From positions 2,971,201 through 3,035,200 of the forward strand of contig JABTUM010000001.1 of NCBI GenBank assembly GCA_015075375.1: a stretch of DNA of 64,000 bases. Reading direction: 5' to 3'. This DNA is from Planctomycetota bacterium (GTDB lineage Bacteria; Planctomycetota; SZUA-567; H5-PLA8). The translations under genes and the position numbers were made by a program. Shown here one piece after another: positions 34,237 through 41,892 of the stretch (positions are counted from its first letter, which is position 1; each line of letters opens with the position of its first letter). A model generated the notes under the pieces. The model worked only from the letters and a program-made list of their open reading frames with translations, was not told the origin of the DNA and searched no databases.

Positions 34237-36858
34237 ATGACCGATCTAGCGCTGTGGGTTCAATACTTAGGCGGGTCTGAGGACGCCTTTGCGAGCATCG
34301 TGGAACGGCACAAGAATCTGGTGTACGGCGTCTGCTTGCGCATGCTGCGCGACCCGGGGGAAGCCGAAGATGCCGCACAGGCCACGTTCTTATTGCTGGT
34401 TAGGAAATCACGCTCCCTTCCTAGGCAGGTGGTATTGAGCGGATGGCTGTATCGGAGTGCCGTTTTAGTGTCACGCAACGCCATCAAAATCCGGGCTCGC
34501 AGAGTCCGCCACGAAGAGAAAGCAGCACGCATGCGCGAATCCAGGTTTCTCCAAGCGGACGCAAGCTGGGAAGAGATTCGACCGCAAGTGGACGCTGCGC
34601 TGGAATGCCTGCCGTCTTCGCAACGCGACGCACTCATCTTGCGCTACATGCAGAACCGCTCCGTTTCGGAAGTTGCCCGTGAGACCGGCGAGCATGAAGC
34701 CGCCATTTCCAAACGCATCACGCGCGGACTGGCGCGGCTTCGGGAACTGCTGATGCGCAAACACTTGGCTGTTTCTTCGGCGACCCTGGGAGCCTATTTG
34801 TCTTCCTCGGCCTCGGAGGCCGCGCCCGCGGCTCTCGGCACCACCATTCAGCATATTTGCCTGGGCAAGGCGGCCGCCGGAACGACCGTAACGGCGCTCA
34901 CCCAGTCCACATTGCACGGCATGCTCATGGCCAAGCTGAAAGTCGCGGCGCTGGCCGTGCTCGCTGCCGTATGCGTGACCTCCGGTGCGGCTCTGGCCTC
35001 ACGTATCGTATGGTTGCCTGAGCAAGCTTATTATATCGACTTCGAGAACGGTCAGGATGACCGCGATGGCCGCAGTCCGGCGACAGCGTTCAAGCATTGC
35101 CCGGGCGATCCTTCTGCCAATGGACAAGCGGCTTCGGTGCGCCTCGGTGCCGGTGATAAAGTGATATTCAAAGGCGGCGTGTCCTATCGCGGGGCCCTGT
35201 CGATCGATGCCCAAGGCACGCTTGAAGCGCCGGTCGTTTTCGATGGCAATACGAAGGGGGATTTTGGAGCAGGCAAAGCGATTCTTGACGGCGCAGAACC
35301 CTTCGGTCCGTGGATTCGATGTGCTTCGGCCGCCGAAGCCCTTGGTCATCCGAACTGGCAATCCTTGTATACGGCGTCCGTGCCTGGAGGATTCCAGTCG
35401 ATCTTTGCGTTAAACTTGTGCGCGGGAGAACAGAGCCTCCGTATCGCCCAAGCACCCGATCTGGATGATTCGCTTTTTTACGAAGTGCCTGAACGGTTTC
35501 TGACCTTGGAAACCGCTGCATTGCAAACCGAGGCATCCGAAACGCTGCTGCCTATCGAGAACGCGTGGTTCGCTCGCGGCACCGACCAGGCATGGGCCGG
35601 CGCCTACGTGCTTTACCCGGCAGATTCCTTTCGCATGGCCTACGTTCCTGTCAAGCGCGGCGTGCCCAACCGCCAAGCGCTGGCGGTGAAGTCCACGACC
35701 GTCTCCAAGCTGCCGGCGCTATTGCGCTACAGTATTTTGAATGCGCTGCCGGTACTCGACCGGCCGGGCGAATACGTCGTCGATCCACAGGCCGACGCTG
35801 AAGGCCGGCACAAGATTTGGCTATGGCCTACCGATGCATCCAACCTGCATACGATCACCCGGTCGGCGCGCTCGACCGGCGCAACCTTCAAAAACGCGGC
35901 TCATGTGGTGCTGGACGGTTTCGACATTCGCCGGCAAGGACACGGCTCGCAGGTTCACGGCATCGAAGGGACAGCCCGCCATACCCGCATCGCGCGCTGC
36001 GACATCGGGCAGATGCGTCAGTGGCCGCGTTCCGGACGACGCGGAGCGGCGGTCCGCCTAACCGACTGCGAGCATGTGCGCCTCGAAGACTCCGTTTTTC
36101 ACGACAATATAGGCGCCGCCGGGGTGATCGTGACGCGCGGTTCGCACATCACAGTAAGCGGCAACGCGTTCATGCGAAACGGTTCGACGGCGCTGGATCT
36201 CTATCAATGCTCCGAGACCACGGTCGCGCGAAATACGATCTCTGACCATCGGGCGTACTTTGGAAACGGCATTACCGTCGCAAAGGAATGCAGGCGCATC
36301 CTGATCGAACGCAACGTCGTCCGCGGCGTGAAAAATTCCATCACGCTGGAAGACGCGGACACTGTTACCGTGCGGCGCAACGTCCTCGACGATGGCATAA
36401 ACATCTGGGGCGGTCCGTTGTCCGGCGAGATCCAATTGACGCACAACGTAATCCTTAGCGGTGGAATTAGGATCGGGAGCAACACCAACGGATCCGGCAG
36501 CCATCACACGGAGATGAAGCTTTTGGTGGCTAACAACATCTTGCCCGGAGCCGTACGTAACGCACTGGGCAGGACCTTCACCAAAGCCGAGCGTGCCTGC
36601 AACCTTTACTTCGAGCCTGACGCAAAGCCGGCGGTCGTCTTGGCCGAAGGCGAAGCGATCGCGCGTGGCTTGGCGCACATTTTCGCAGATCCTGCAGACG
36701 GCAGGTACCGCTTGAGCCCTGGCAGCCCAGCTGTTGACGCCGGAATGGATCTGGATAAGCGTAACACCTTCCCCGACGCCACGCCGGTACTGGGACGCAA
36801 ACCCGACATTGGGGTCCACGAGTTCGATCCTCGCGAAGCCCTTCAACCTAAGTCATAG
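34237..36858 (+). CDS. ECF sigma factor fused to membrane helix and extracytoplasmic beta-helix domain
   Basis: This is an 873-residue fusion. Sigma region 2 is at residues 10-80 (AFASIVERHKNLVYGVCLRMLRDPGEAEDAAQATFLLLVRKS... GWLYRSAV). Region 4 is at 115-172 (ALECLPSSQRDALILRYMQNRSVSEVARETGEHEAAISKRITRGLARLREL). A membrane helix at about 233-255 (LKVAALAVLAAVCVTSGAALA) leads to a right-handed parallel beta-helix from about 264 to 873 with repeated VRLEDSVFHDNIGAAGVIV-type coils. The beta-helix is homologous to the secreted protein at 38338-40218: YYIDFENGQDDRDG and GDKVIFKGGVSYRG match YFVDYESGQDKRTG and GDKVVFKGGVRYRG. It heads an operon with two beta-helix genes. A one-protein sensor and sigma factor is the simplest reading. 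Confidence 0.85.
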   Translation: MTDLALWVQYLGGSEDAFASIVERHKNLVYGVCLRMLRDPGEAEDAAQATFLLLVRKSRSLPRQVVLSGWLYRSAVLVSRNAIKIRARRVRHEEKAARMRESRFLQADASWEEIRPQVDAALECLPSSQRDALILRYMQNRSVSEVARETGEHEAAISKRITRGLARLRELLMRKHLAVSSATLGAYLSSSASEAAPAALGTTIQHICLGKAAAGTTVTALTQSTLHGMLMAKLKVAALAVLAAVCVTSGAALASRIVWLPEQAYYIDFENGQDDRDGRSPATAFKHCPGDPSANGQAASVRLGAGDKVIFKGGVSYRGALSIDAQGTLEAPVVFDGNTKGDFGAGKAILDGAEPFGPWIRCASAAEALGHPNWQSLYTASVPGGFQSIFALNLCAGEQSLRIAQAPDLDDSLFYEVPERFLTLETAALQTEASETLLPIENAWFARGTDQAWAGAYVLYPADSFRMAYVPVKRGVPNRQALAVKSTTVSKLPALLRYSILNALPVLDRPGEYVVDPQADAEGRHKIWLWPTDASNLHTITRSARSTGATFKNAAHVVLDGFDIRRQGHGSQVHGIEGTARHTRIARCDIGQMRQWPRSGRRGAAVRLTDCEHVRLEDSVFHDNIGAAGVIVTRGSHITVSGNAFMRNGSTALDLYQCSETTVARNTISDHRAYFGNGITVAKECRRILIERNVVRGVKNSITLEDADTVTVRRNVLDDGINIWGGPLSGEIQLTHNVILSGGIRIGSNTNGSGSHHTEMKLLVANNILPGAVRNALGRTFTKAERACNLYFEPDAKPAVVLAEGEAIARGLAHIFADPADGRYRLSPGSPAVDAGMDLDKRNTFPDATPVLGRKPDIGVHEFDPREALQPKS

Positions 36859-36871
36859 GGAGGACCTTTAG

Positions 36872-38287
36872 ATGCGCACCAGCCCCTACAAACCCGAACA
36901 GACCCTGCGAGTGGGCCCTCCGGGTTCAATCGATTGCGATGTCACCGGTCTCACCGGCCGCGCGATTCAGACCGCCATCGATGCGCTTGCTCTACAGGGC
37001 GGCGGCACGGTAGAGGTCGCACCGGGCACGTACATTCTGCACGATGCCGTTCGCCTGCGCTCGAATATCCGACTGATCGGCGATCGCAAAGGCACGATTC
37101 TGAAGCGCGGGCCTCTGGTCATTAGTGCGCTCAAGCTGGACGCGGACGTAGGTCAGGACGAGATTTCGCCGTTGGATCCGGCAGCCTTTAAGACGGGCAT
37201 GGGTGTGGCGCTCTTTTCACCGCAGACGGGATGGGTGTACACCTCGCTTCCGTACACGATCACACGCATCGACAACGGCGTTTTGTATCTGCACCATTAC
37301 CTGACCCAGGACGTGCGGCAAGAATGCGATGGTGTCGTCGTAAACTACTTCCCGCTGATTCTTGCTGAAAATGCCGACCATTGCGTCATCGATGGCTTCA
37401 CGCTGGACGGAACGGTGCCTCCTCCTGCGCGACCGGTGCCCGAAGGTCCGGCCGCGGCGGTAGCGCGCGGTCTGCTCGATCCGGCTTCGTGGGCGATGCA
37501 AGAACCAGAAACCAAAGGAATAGCCGGACCGCGCACCGCGCTGGTGTATTTTTTCCGCAGCCGGCATGGAGTCATGCGCCGTCTGTTGGCGAAGAATTCC
37601 CTTGGCGATGGACTATGCTTCGGCAAGACCAGCTTAGGAATGACGGTAGAGGACTGCGAGACAGTCGATAATCATTTTTACGGTATTCATCCCGGCAGCC
37701 ACAGCGCGTACTGTGCGGTACGCCGCTGTCACATCCATCGAAATGGCTGCGACGGATTGTACATTTGCTGGGGCATCCACCACAGCACATTCGAAGACAA
37801 TGACATTCACCACAACGGCTGGCGCCTGCTGCGCAGCGGGCTATGCATAGGCCACAAAGACACGGATAACCTGATCCTGCGCAACCGAATTTACGAGAAC
37901 AAGAAGTTCGGACTTTGCTTCCGCACCAAAACCGAAGGCAACGGTGCTCACCGCAATGTGGTGCGTGAGAACCTTATCGAGAATAACGGCTCCCGCCCTG
38001 ATGAATTGGCCGACCTTAAGAAACGCCTGCAGCCTTGGGAAGGCATCGGCTGTGGCATCCATGTGGGCGGAGTGACCAAGGATCTGGTGTTCGAGAATAA
38101 CATCATCCGCGAAACACGAACCGGTGACGCCCGCACGCAGCGCCACGCGCTGTACCTGGCCAAGGATGTTTCGAACGTGAAGGCGCTGGGCAATACGGTC
38201 GAAGGCCACCTGGACGAACCGTTTGTGGACGTTTCGGGAAGACCGCAGCAGGAAATCGACCTTTGCGCTGCGGAACGGACCCAGTAG
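36872..38287 (+). CDS. Right-handed parallel beta-helix protein without signal peptide
   Basis: This is a 471-residue protein starting at an ATG with AGGGAGG upstream, 13 bp after the sigma fusion. The N-terminus (GRAIQTAIDALALQGGGTVEVAPGTYILHDAVRLRSNIRLIGD) is the typical entry of pectate-lyase/polygalacturonase-like beta-helices. Many coils follow (DHCVIDGFTLDG, MTVEDCETVDNHFYGIHPG, CAVRRCHIHRNGCDGLYIC, STFEDNDIHHNGWRLL, NLILRNRIYENKKFGLCFR). Cys and His recur at equivalent positions. No signal peptide or membrane helix is seen, unusual among its neighbours. It could act on oligosaccharides in the cytoplasm or be exported another way. Lyase, epimerase or glycosidase action cannot be told apart from sequence. 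Confidence 0.75.
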   Translation: MRTSPYKPEQTLRVGPPGSIDCDVTGLTGRAIQTAIDALALQGGGTVEVAPGTYILHDAVRLRSNIRLIGDRKGTILKRGPLVISALKLDADVGQDEISPLDPAAFKTGMGVALFSPQTGWVYTSLPYTITRIDNGVLYLHHYLTQDVRQECDGVVVNYFPLILAENADHCVIDGFTLDGTVPPPARPVPEGPAAAVARGLLDPASWAMQEPETKGIAGPRTALVYFFRSRHGVMRRLLAKNSLGDGLCFGKTSLGMTVEDCETVDNHFYGIHPGSHSAYCAVRRCHIHRNGCDGLYICWGIHHSTFEDNDIHHNGWRLLRSGLCIGHKDTDNLILRNRIYENKKFGLCFRTKTEGNGAHRNVVRENLIENNGSRPDELADLKKRLQPWEGIGCGIHVGGVTKDLVFENNIIRETRTGDARTQRHALYLAKDVSNVKALGNTVEGHLDEPFVDVSGRPQQEIDLCAAERTQ

Positions 38288-38337
38288 GCGGTTGGAGGCA
38301 GGCGGAATCATTGACGCCACATCTGAGGGAGATGGAC

Positions 38338-40218
38338 ATGCATATCTTGCGCACCGCCCTACTTCTGACTCTTCTCTATCTGGGAGGCACCGCGATGTGC
38401 CACGCGGCAACCTACTTTGTCGACTACGAGAGCGGTCAGGACAAACGCACCGGCCTTTCAGCCCAGGAAGCATGGAAGCATTGCCCAAGCGATGAGAATG
38501 CTACGGAGAGATCGGCAGCGTGCCGCTTGGAAGCGGGGGACAAAGTCGTCTTTAAGGGCGGAGTTCGTTATCGAGGAAAAATCAGTAAGGCTTTTTCCGG
38601 ATCGCCGGAAAAACCTCTCATCTACGACGGTAATACCGAGAATTCCTACGGCAATGGCCCGGCCATTATCGACGGGTCTTATCCGATCACGGAATGGCAG
38701 CGTTGCAAGAGCGCAGAAGAAGCCAGCGGCAATCCGCAGTTTGCCGACATTTGGTATACGGACATGAAATACCAGGGATCGTGGCGGGGCCTGAACCTGC
38801 TTGGTCCTGAGGTGCCAATGGCGATCAGCCAGCATCCCAACCCAGCCGATCCCCTTTTTCAGGAGTCTATGAAGACCTTCTCGCGCGCAAGAATGGCCAT
38901 TCAACGGGGTAAAGATGGAATGCATTTCTCGGACCCCGATAATCTGGCCGGAAAGCCCGACGATTACTACAAGGATATGGGCTTCTGTTTTCACGGCGGG
39001 CACAACATGGCATGCTACCTGACGGTTACCGGGTTCGATGCCAATACCCAGACCCTGAAGACAACGTTATTCACAGACAAAATGACGGGGAATAAAACCT
39101 ATGAGGATGGCACGACCTACTGCTTTTTTAATTCAGTGAAGATCTTAGACCAACCCGGTGAGTATGCCATGCAGCGCCTGACGCCGGAGAAGGTGCGGGT
39201 GTTTGCATGGCCCTCGCGTATCGAGAAGGACCAGCCGGATGGCATATCTCACAGCGCCCTGGATACGGGATTTGACTTGCAGCAGGTACTGCACGTGCGG
39301 GTGCGCGGATTCAAGATCGAACGTCAGGGCGGCGCCAAGGCGCATGGTGTGTATGTGAATAAGGCAAAGGATGTCCTGTTGGAAAATTGCGAAATTGCCC
39401 AGGTGCGCGGCAGCGCCGGCTTTCGCGCCGACCAATCGGAAAGTGTTGGCTTGGTGGATTGCTATGTCCACCACCTTCCAGGTCACACATTTGGCGTGTT
39501 CATGCGCAACAGCAGCAACTGCTCCGTCATTCGAACACGCATTCTCAAGCCCACGGCCACGGCCCTTGATTTCTATACGGTAAGGGGTGGAACGGTCAGT
39601 CAGTGCGAAGTTAGCGGCTTCACCGGCATGCATGCAAATGGGCTCACGTTTTATCTTGGCAATCGCGACATCTTGATCGAACGAAACTACGTCCATAGTG
39701 GAAACATTCCGCTGACCATCAAACAGGCGGAAAACGTGACGATTCGCAATAATGTCTTTAACGGAAATACCATGTCGATTGGCATGTGGAGTACAATGGG
39801 GCATGAAAGCAGTTACTGGAAGGGACCGACGCTCCAGAATGTGAAGATTCTCCATAATATTTTTGTGGTCGGCCACGCCGAGAAGGCCCATGCCCGCGGC
39901 CTCTTTAGCAACATGAAGGATCAGCCAGTCGGGTTGGTGGTAAAGAACAATATTCTGGCTGGCGTGAGCGGGCGATTAAATGGAGATTATGCGCACAATA
40001 TCTACACCCATGCGGTGGATAAGGAATTTATGGGTAAAGGTTGTTTCGTGGAGACCGATTTGAACAAGCTTTTCGTTGATGCCAATAGCGGAGATTTCCG
40101 CCCCAAGGTTGGCAGTCCGGCAGTCAATGCTGGTTTAGACTTCGGTGTGAGCGATGATTATGATGGCAAGACACGAAGCGGTAAGTCGCCAAGTATCGGA
40201 GCTTACGAAGGAGAGTAG
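38338..40218 (+). CDS. Secreted right-handed parallel beta-helix protein, paralogue of the sigma-fusion sensor domain
   Basis: This is a 626-residue exported protein. The ATG at 38338 is chosen over the one two codons earlier because GAGGGAG then has normal spacing. A signal peptide follows (MHILRTALLLTLLYLGGTAMCHA). The rest parallels the C-terminal domain of the gene at 34237: TYFVDYESGQDKRTG, WKHCPSDENA, RLEAGDKVVFKGGVRYRGKIS, PLIYDGNTE, SVKILDQPGEYAM, VRVRGFKIERQG, and the end GSPAVNAGLDFG...GAYEG. The middle is a beta-helix with NosD-like coils. It is likely a carbohydrate-active or carbohydrate-binding protein. It is the last gene of the three-gene operon, 50 bp after its neighbour. Confidence 0.8.
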   Translation: MHILRTALLLTLLYLGGTAMCHAATYFVDYESGQDKRTGLSAQEAWKHCPSDENATERSAACRLEAGDKVVFKGGVRYRGKISKAFSGSPEKPLIYDGNTENSYGNGPAIIDGSYPITEWQRCKSAEEASGNPQFADIWYTDMKYQGSWRGLNLLGPEVPMAISQHPNPADPLFQESMKTFSRARMAIQRGKDGMHFSDPDNLAGKPDDYYKDMGFCFHGGHNMACYLTVTGFDANTQTLKTTLFTDKMTGNKTYEDGTTYCFFNSVKILDQPGEYAMQRLTPEKVRVFAWPSRIEKDQPDGISHSALDTGFDLQQVLHVRVRGFKIERQGGAKAHGVYVNKAKDVLLENCEIAQVRGSAGFRADQSESVGLVDCYVHHLPGHTFGVFMRNSSNCSVIRTRILKPTATALDFYTVRGGTVSQCEVSGFTGMHANGLTFYLGNRDILIERNYVHSGNIPLTIKQAENVTIRNNVFNGNTMSIGMWSTMGHESSYWKGPTLQNVKILHNIFVVGHAEKAHARGLFSNMKDQPVGLVVKNNILAGVSGRLNGDYAHNIYTHAVDKEFMGKGCFVETDLNKLFVDANSGDFRPKVGSPAVNAGLDFGVSDDYDGKTRSGKSPSIGAYEGE

Positions 40219-40225
40219 TGCTGCT

Positions 40226-40253
40226 ATGGCCTTGACCATCACTGCAGGGCCAT
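40226..40253 (+). terminator. Hairpin after the beta-helix operon
   Basis: ATGGCC and GGCCAT arms with a 16-nt loop sit 7 bp past the stop at 40218. No T-run follows, so a terminator role is weakly supported. Confidence 0.3.
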
Positions 40254-40816
40254 CTGAGACAGGGCTCGGTCTCTGGTTAGGAAGAAAAGGATAAACAGTT
40301 TAGCCCATCAATTTGATTTTTGTTTGCGAGAGCGACCGAACCATGAGGTTGTCACTCGGCGAGTTAACCCTCTATTGAATCCATTTCTGCCGTAATTGAA
40401 TTAAATTTCATATACAGGCTTTGGGGAGTTCGGCGCAAAACTCCGTCCTCCTTTGGATAATCTCACCTTCTACCGGTGAGTTTCGCATTGGGCTGTGTAG
40501 ACGGTGAATAATCGTTAGGCGTTATAGCCTCGGCGAGCGACCCGAAGAGGGGTTGAGCTTGTGCGTGAGCGGCGCGCGTAGCATTGGCGCACTGAGTGGG
40601 ATCGCGGTTCAGAAGCAGGTCGTGGCAGGTTCCGCCGAGCGCCTGGACAACAGGCGCGCGATATTCGAGCCTAGTGCGAACTGCTGCACTTCCGTCACGG
40701 GCGAACCACTTAGAGGGTTGTTGGAAAATGTCTAGGCGGCAAGGACTTAAGTATACCCGCTAAAATTCTGCCTACAGAATCTACTTTTCATTTTGTTTGC
40801 ATAGGCCTATGGTGTA

Positions 40817-40834
40817 TTAGTAAACGATTACTAA
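40817..40834. promoter_or_regulatory. LacI-type operator overlapping the lacI leader
   Basis: TTAGTAAACGATTACTAA has perfect 7-bp arms around a central CG, the form expected for LacI/GalR-family sites. It ends 17 bp before the regulator ATG and overlaps the likely promoter/leader. Autoregulation of lacI and the esterase gene joined to it is the simplest reading. Confidence 0.7.
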
Positions 40835-40851
40835 GGCCGTATGGAGAAGCT

Positions 40852-41892
40852 ATGCCGAACCCGCCTCGTCCTGCCAGCCTTAAACGTATTGCCGAGAAGG
40901 CCGGCGTGTCGGCGGCAACGGTAAGCCGTGTCTTGAACCAGCGCGACAAAGGGTTCTCGGTGCGCCCCGAAGTTAGGCAGCGAGTGCTTACTGCCGCGGA
41001 AAGCTTAAACTACCGCCCCGACATCGTGGCGCAATCCCTGCGACAGAACAGGTCGCGGATCGTGGGTATTCTGGCGCGTCATATCCCCATAAATCTTCCA
41101 GAAGGCGTACTTCACGGTCTCCTTTCGGTCTTCGATCCTGCGGGCCTGCACTTGAACATATACTGTGTACCGCGCTCAAAGTCCTATCAACAGTTGCCGC
41201 CGTGGCGATTGGACGGCGCCGTTGCCTATGGTGTAGTCAGTCCTGCGGAGATCCAGGCGGTTGAAGATGCGGGTATTCCCTATGTAAGCCTGAACGGATC
41301 TGCCGGGCCCAGAGGTGATGTCATTCTCTACGACGACGCAGATGGGATGCGTCAGGCGCTAAATCACTTATATGGCCTTGGCCATCGAAGAATCGCCTAT
41401 GCGCATTACGGCGGCTTGTATGCGGGCCATTGCAGCGAAACTGCCCGGCGCGATGCCTATCGAACCTGGATGGAGCAACACGGACTCGCACCGATGCAAG
41501 GCTATGATCGCCCGCTGCCTGACCCCCCCGACGATTATCTGAACCAAACGGTTCGCCGCCGGGGAGCAACCGCCATTGTGGCCTACCATCACTTCCAGGC
41601 AGTGGGTTTGTTACAGGCCGCGGGGCGCGCAAACTTGAGCGTTCCCAAAGACTTCAGCCTGGTCTGTTTCAACGACGACTATCCCGTGATGTTTCTTAAC
41701 CCCGCATTAACGGTTCTTCGCCTTCCGTCCGAGGAAGCCGCTGCGCAAGGGGCGCGCTTGTTGCTGCAGCGCATAGAATCCCCAGACCGGCCAAGGTCAT
41801 CCATCATCTTGAAGGAAGTACTGGTTGTTCGTGACTCCACGGGTCCAACGGGACTTTCCCAAAACCTCAATTCCCCTGGGGGTCTGAAATGA
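40852..41892 (+). CDS. LacI-family transcriptional regulator
   Basis: This is a 346-residue regulator. The LacI helix-turn-helix and hinge helix are at residues 9-60 (LKRIAEKAGVSAATVSRVLNQ ... VRQRVLTAAESLNYRPDIVAQSLR). A periplasmic-binding-protein-like sensor domain follows (SRIVGILARHIPIN; PYVSLNGSAGPRGDVILYDDADGMRQALNHLYGLGHRRIAY; FSLVCFNDDYPVMFLNPALTVLRLPSEEAAAQGARLLLQRI). GGAG precedes the ATG. The stop overlaps the next gene by 4 bp (ATGA), so regulator and esterase are one transcript. The perfect palindrome at 40817-40834 is its likely own operator. The effector is presumably a sugar released by the island enzymes. Confidence 0.9.
   Translation: MPNPPRPASLKRIAEKAGVSAATVSRVLNQRDKGFSVRPEVRQRVLTAAESLNYRPDIVAQSLRQNRSRIVGILARHIPINLPEGVLHGLLSVFDPAGLHLNIYCVPRSKSYQQLPPWRLDGAVAYGVVSPAEIQAVEDAGIPYVSLNGSAGPRGDVILYDDADGMRQALNHLYGLGHRRIAYAHYGGLYAGHCSETARRDAYRTWMEQHGLAPMQGYDRPLPDPPDDYLNQTVRRRGATAIVAYHHFQAVGLLQAAGRANLSVPKDFSLVCFNDDYPVMFLNPALTVLRLPSEEAAAQGARLLLQRIESPDRPRSSIILKEVLVVRDSTGPTGLSQNLNSPGGLK

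Larger units (their letters stand above)
40219..40851. other. Intergenic region between two island operons
   Basis: These 633 bp show no gene. An ATGGCC/GGCCAT inverted repeat (40226-40253) lies 7 bp after the upstream stop. GGAGTT/AACTCC and CTCACC/GGTGAG (40462-40480) form short hairpins. A CGTTAGGC resembling half of an integron attC site lies at 40513-40520, but no partner arm was found. The lacI operator is at the right end. The region is AT-richer than average. Confidence 0.5.

Noticed and set aside
40513..40520. CGTTAGGC as an integron attC core
   Set aside because: No matching partner arm, no array of cassettes and no integrase in the window.
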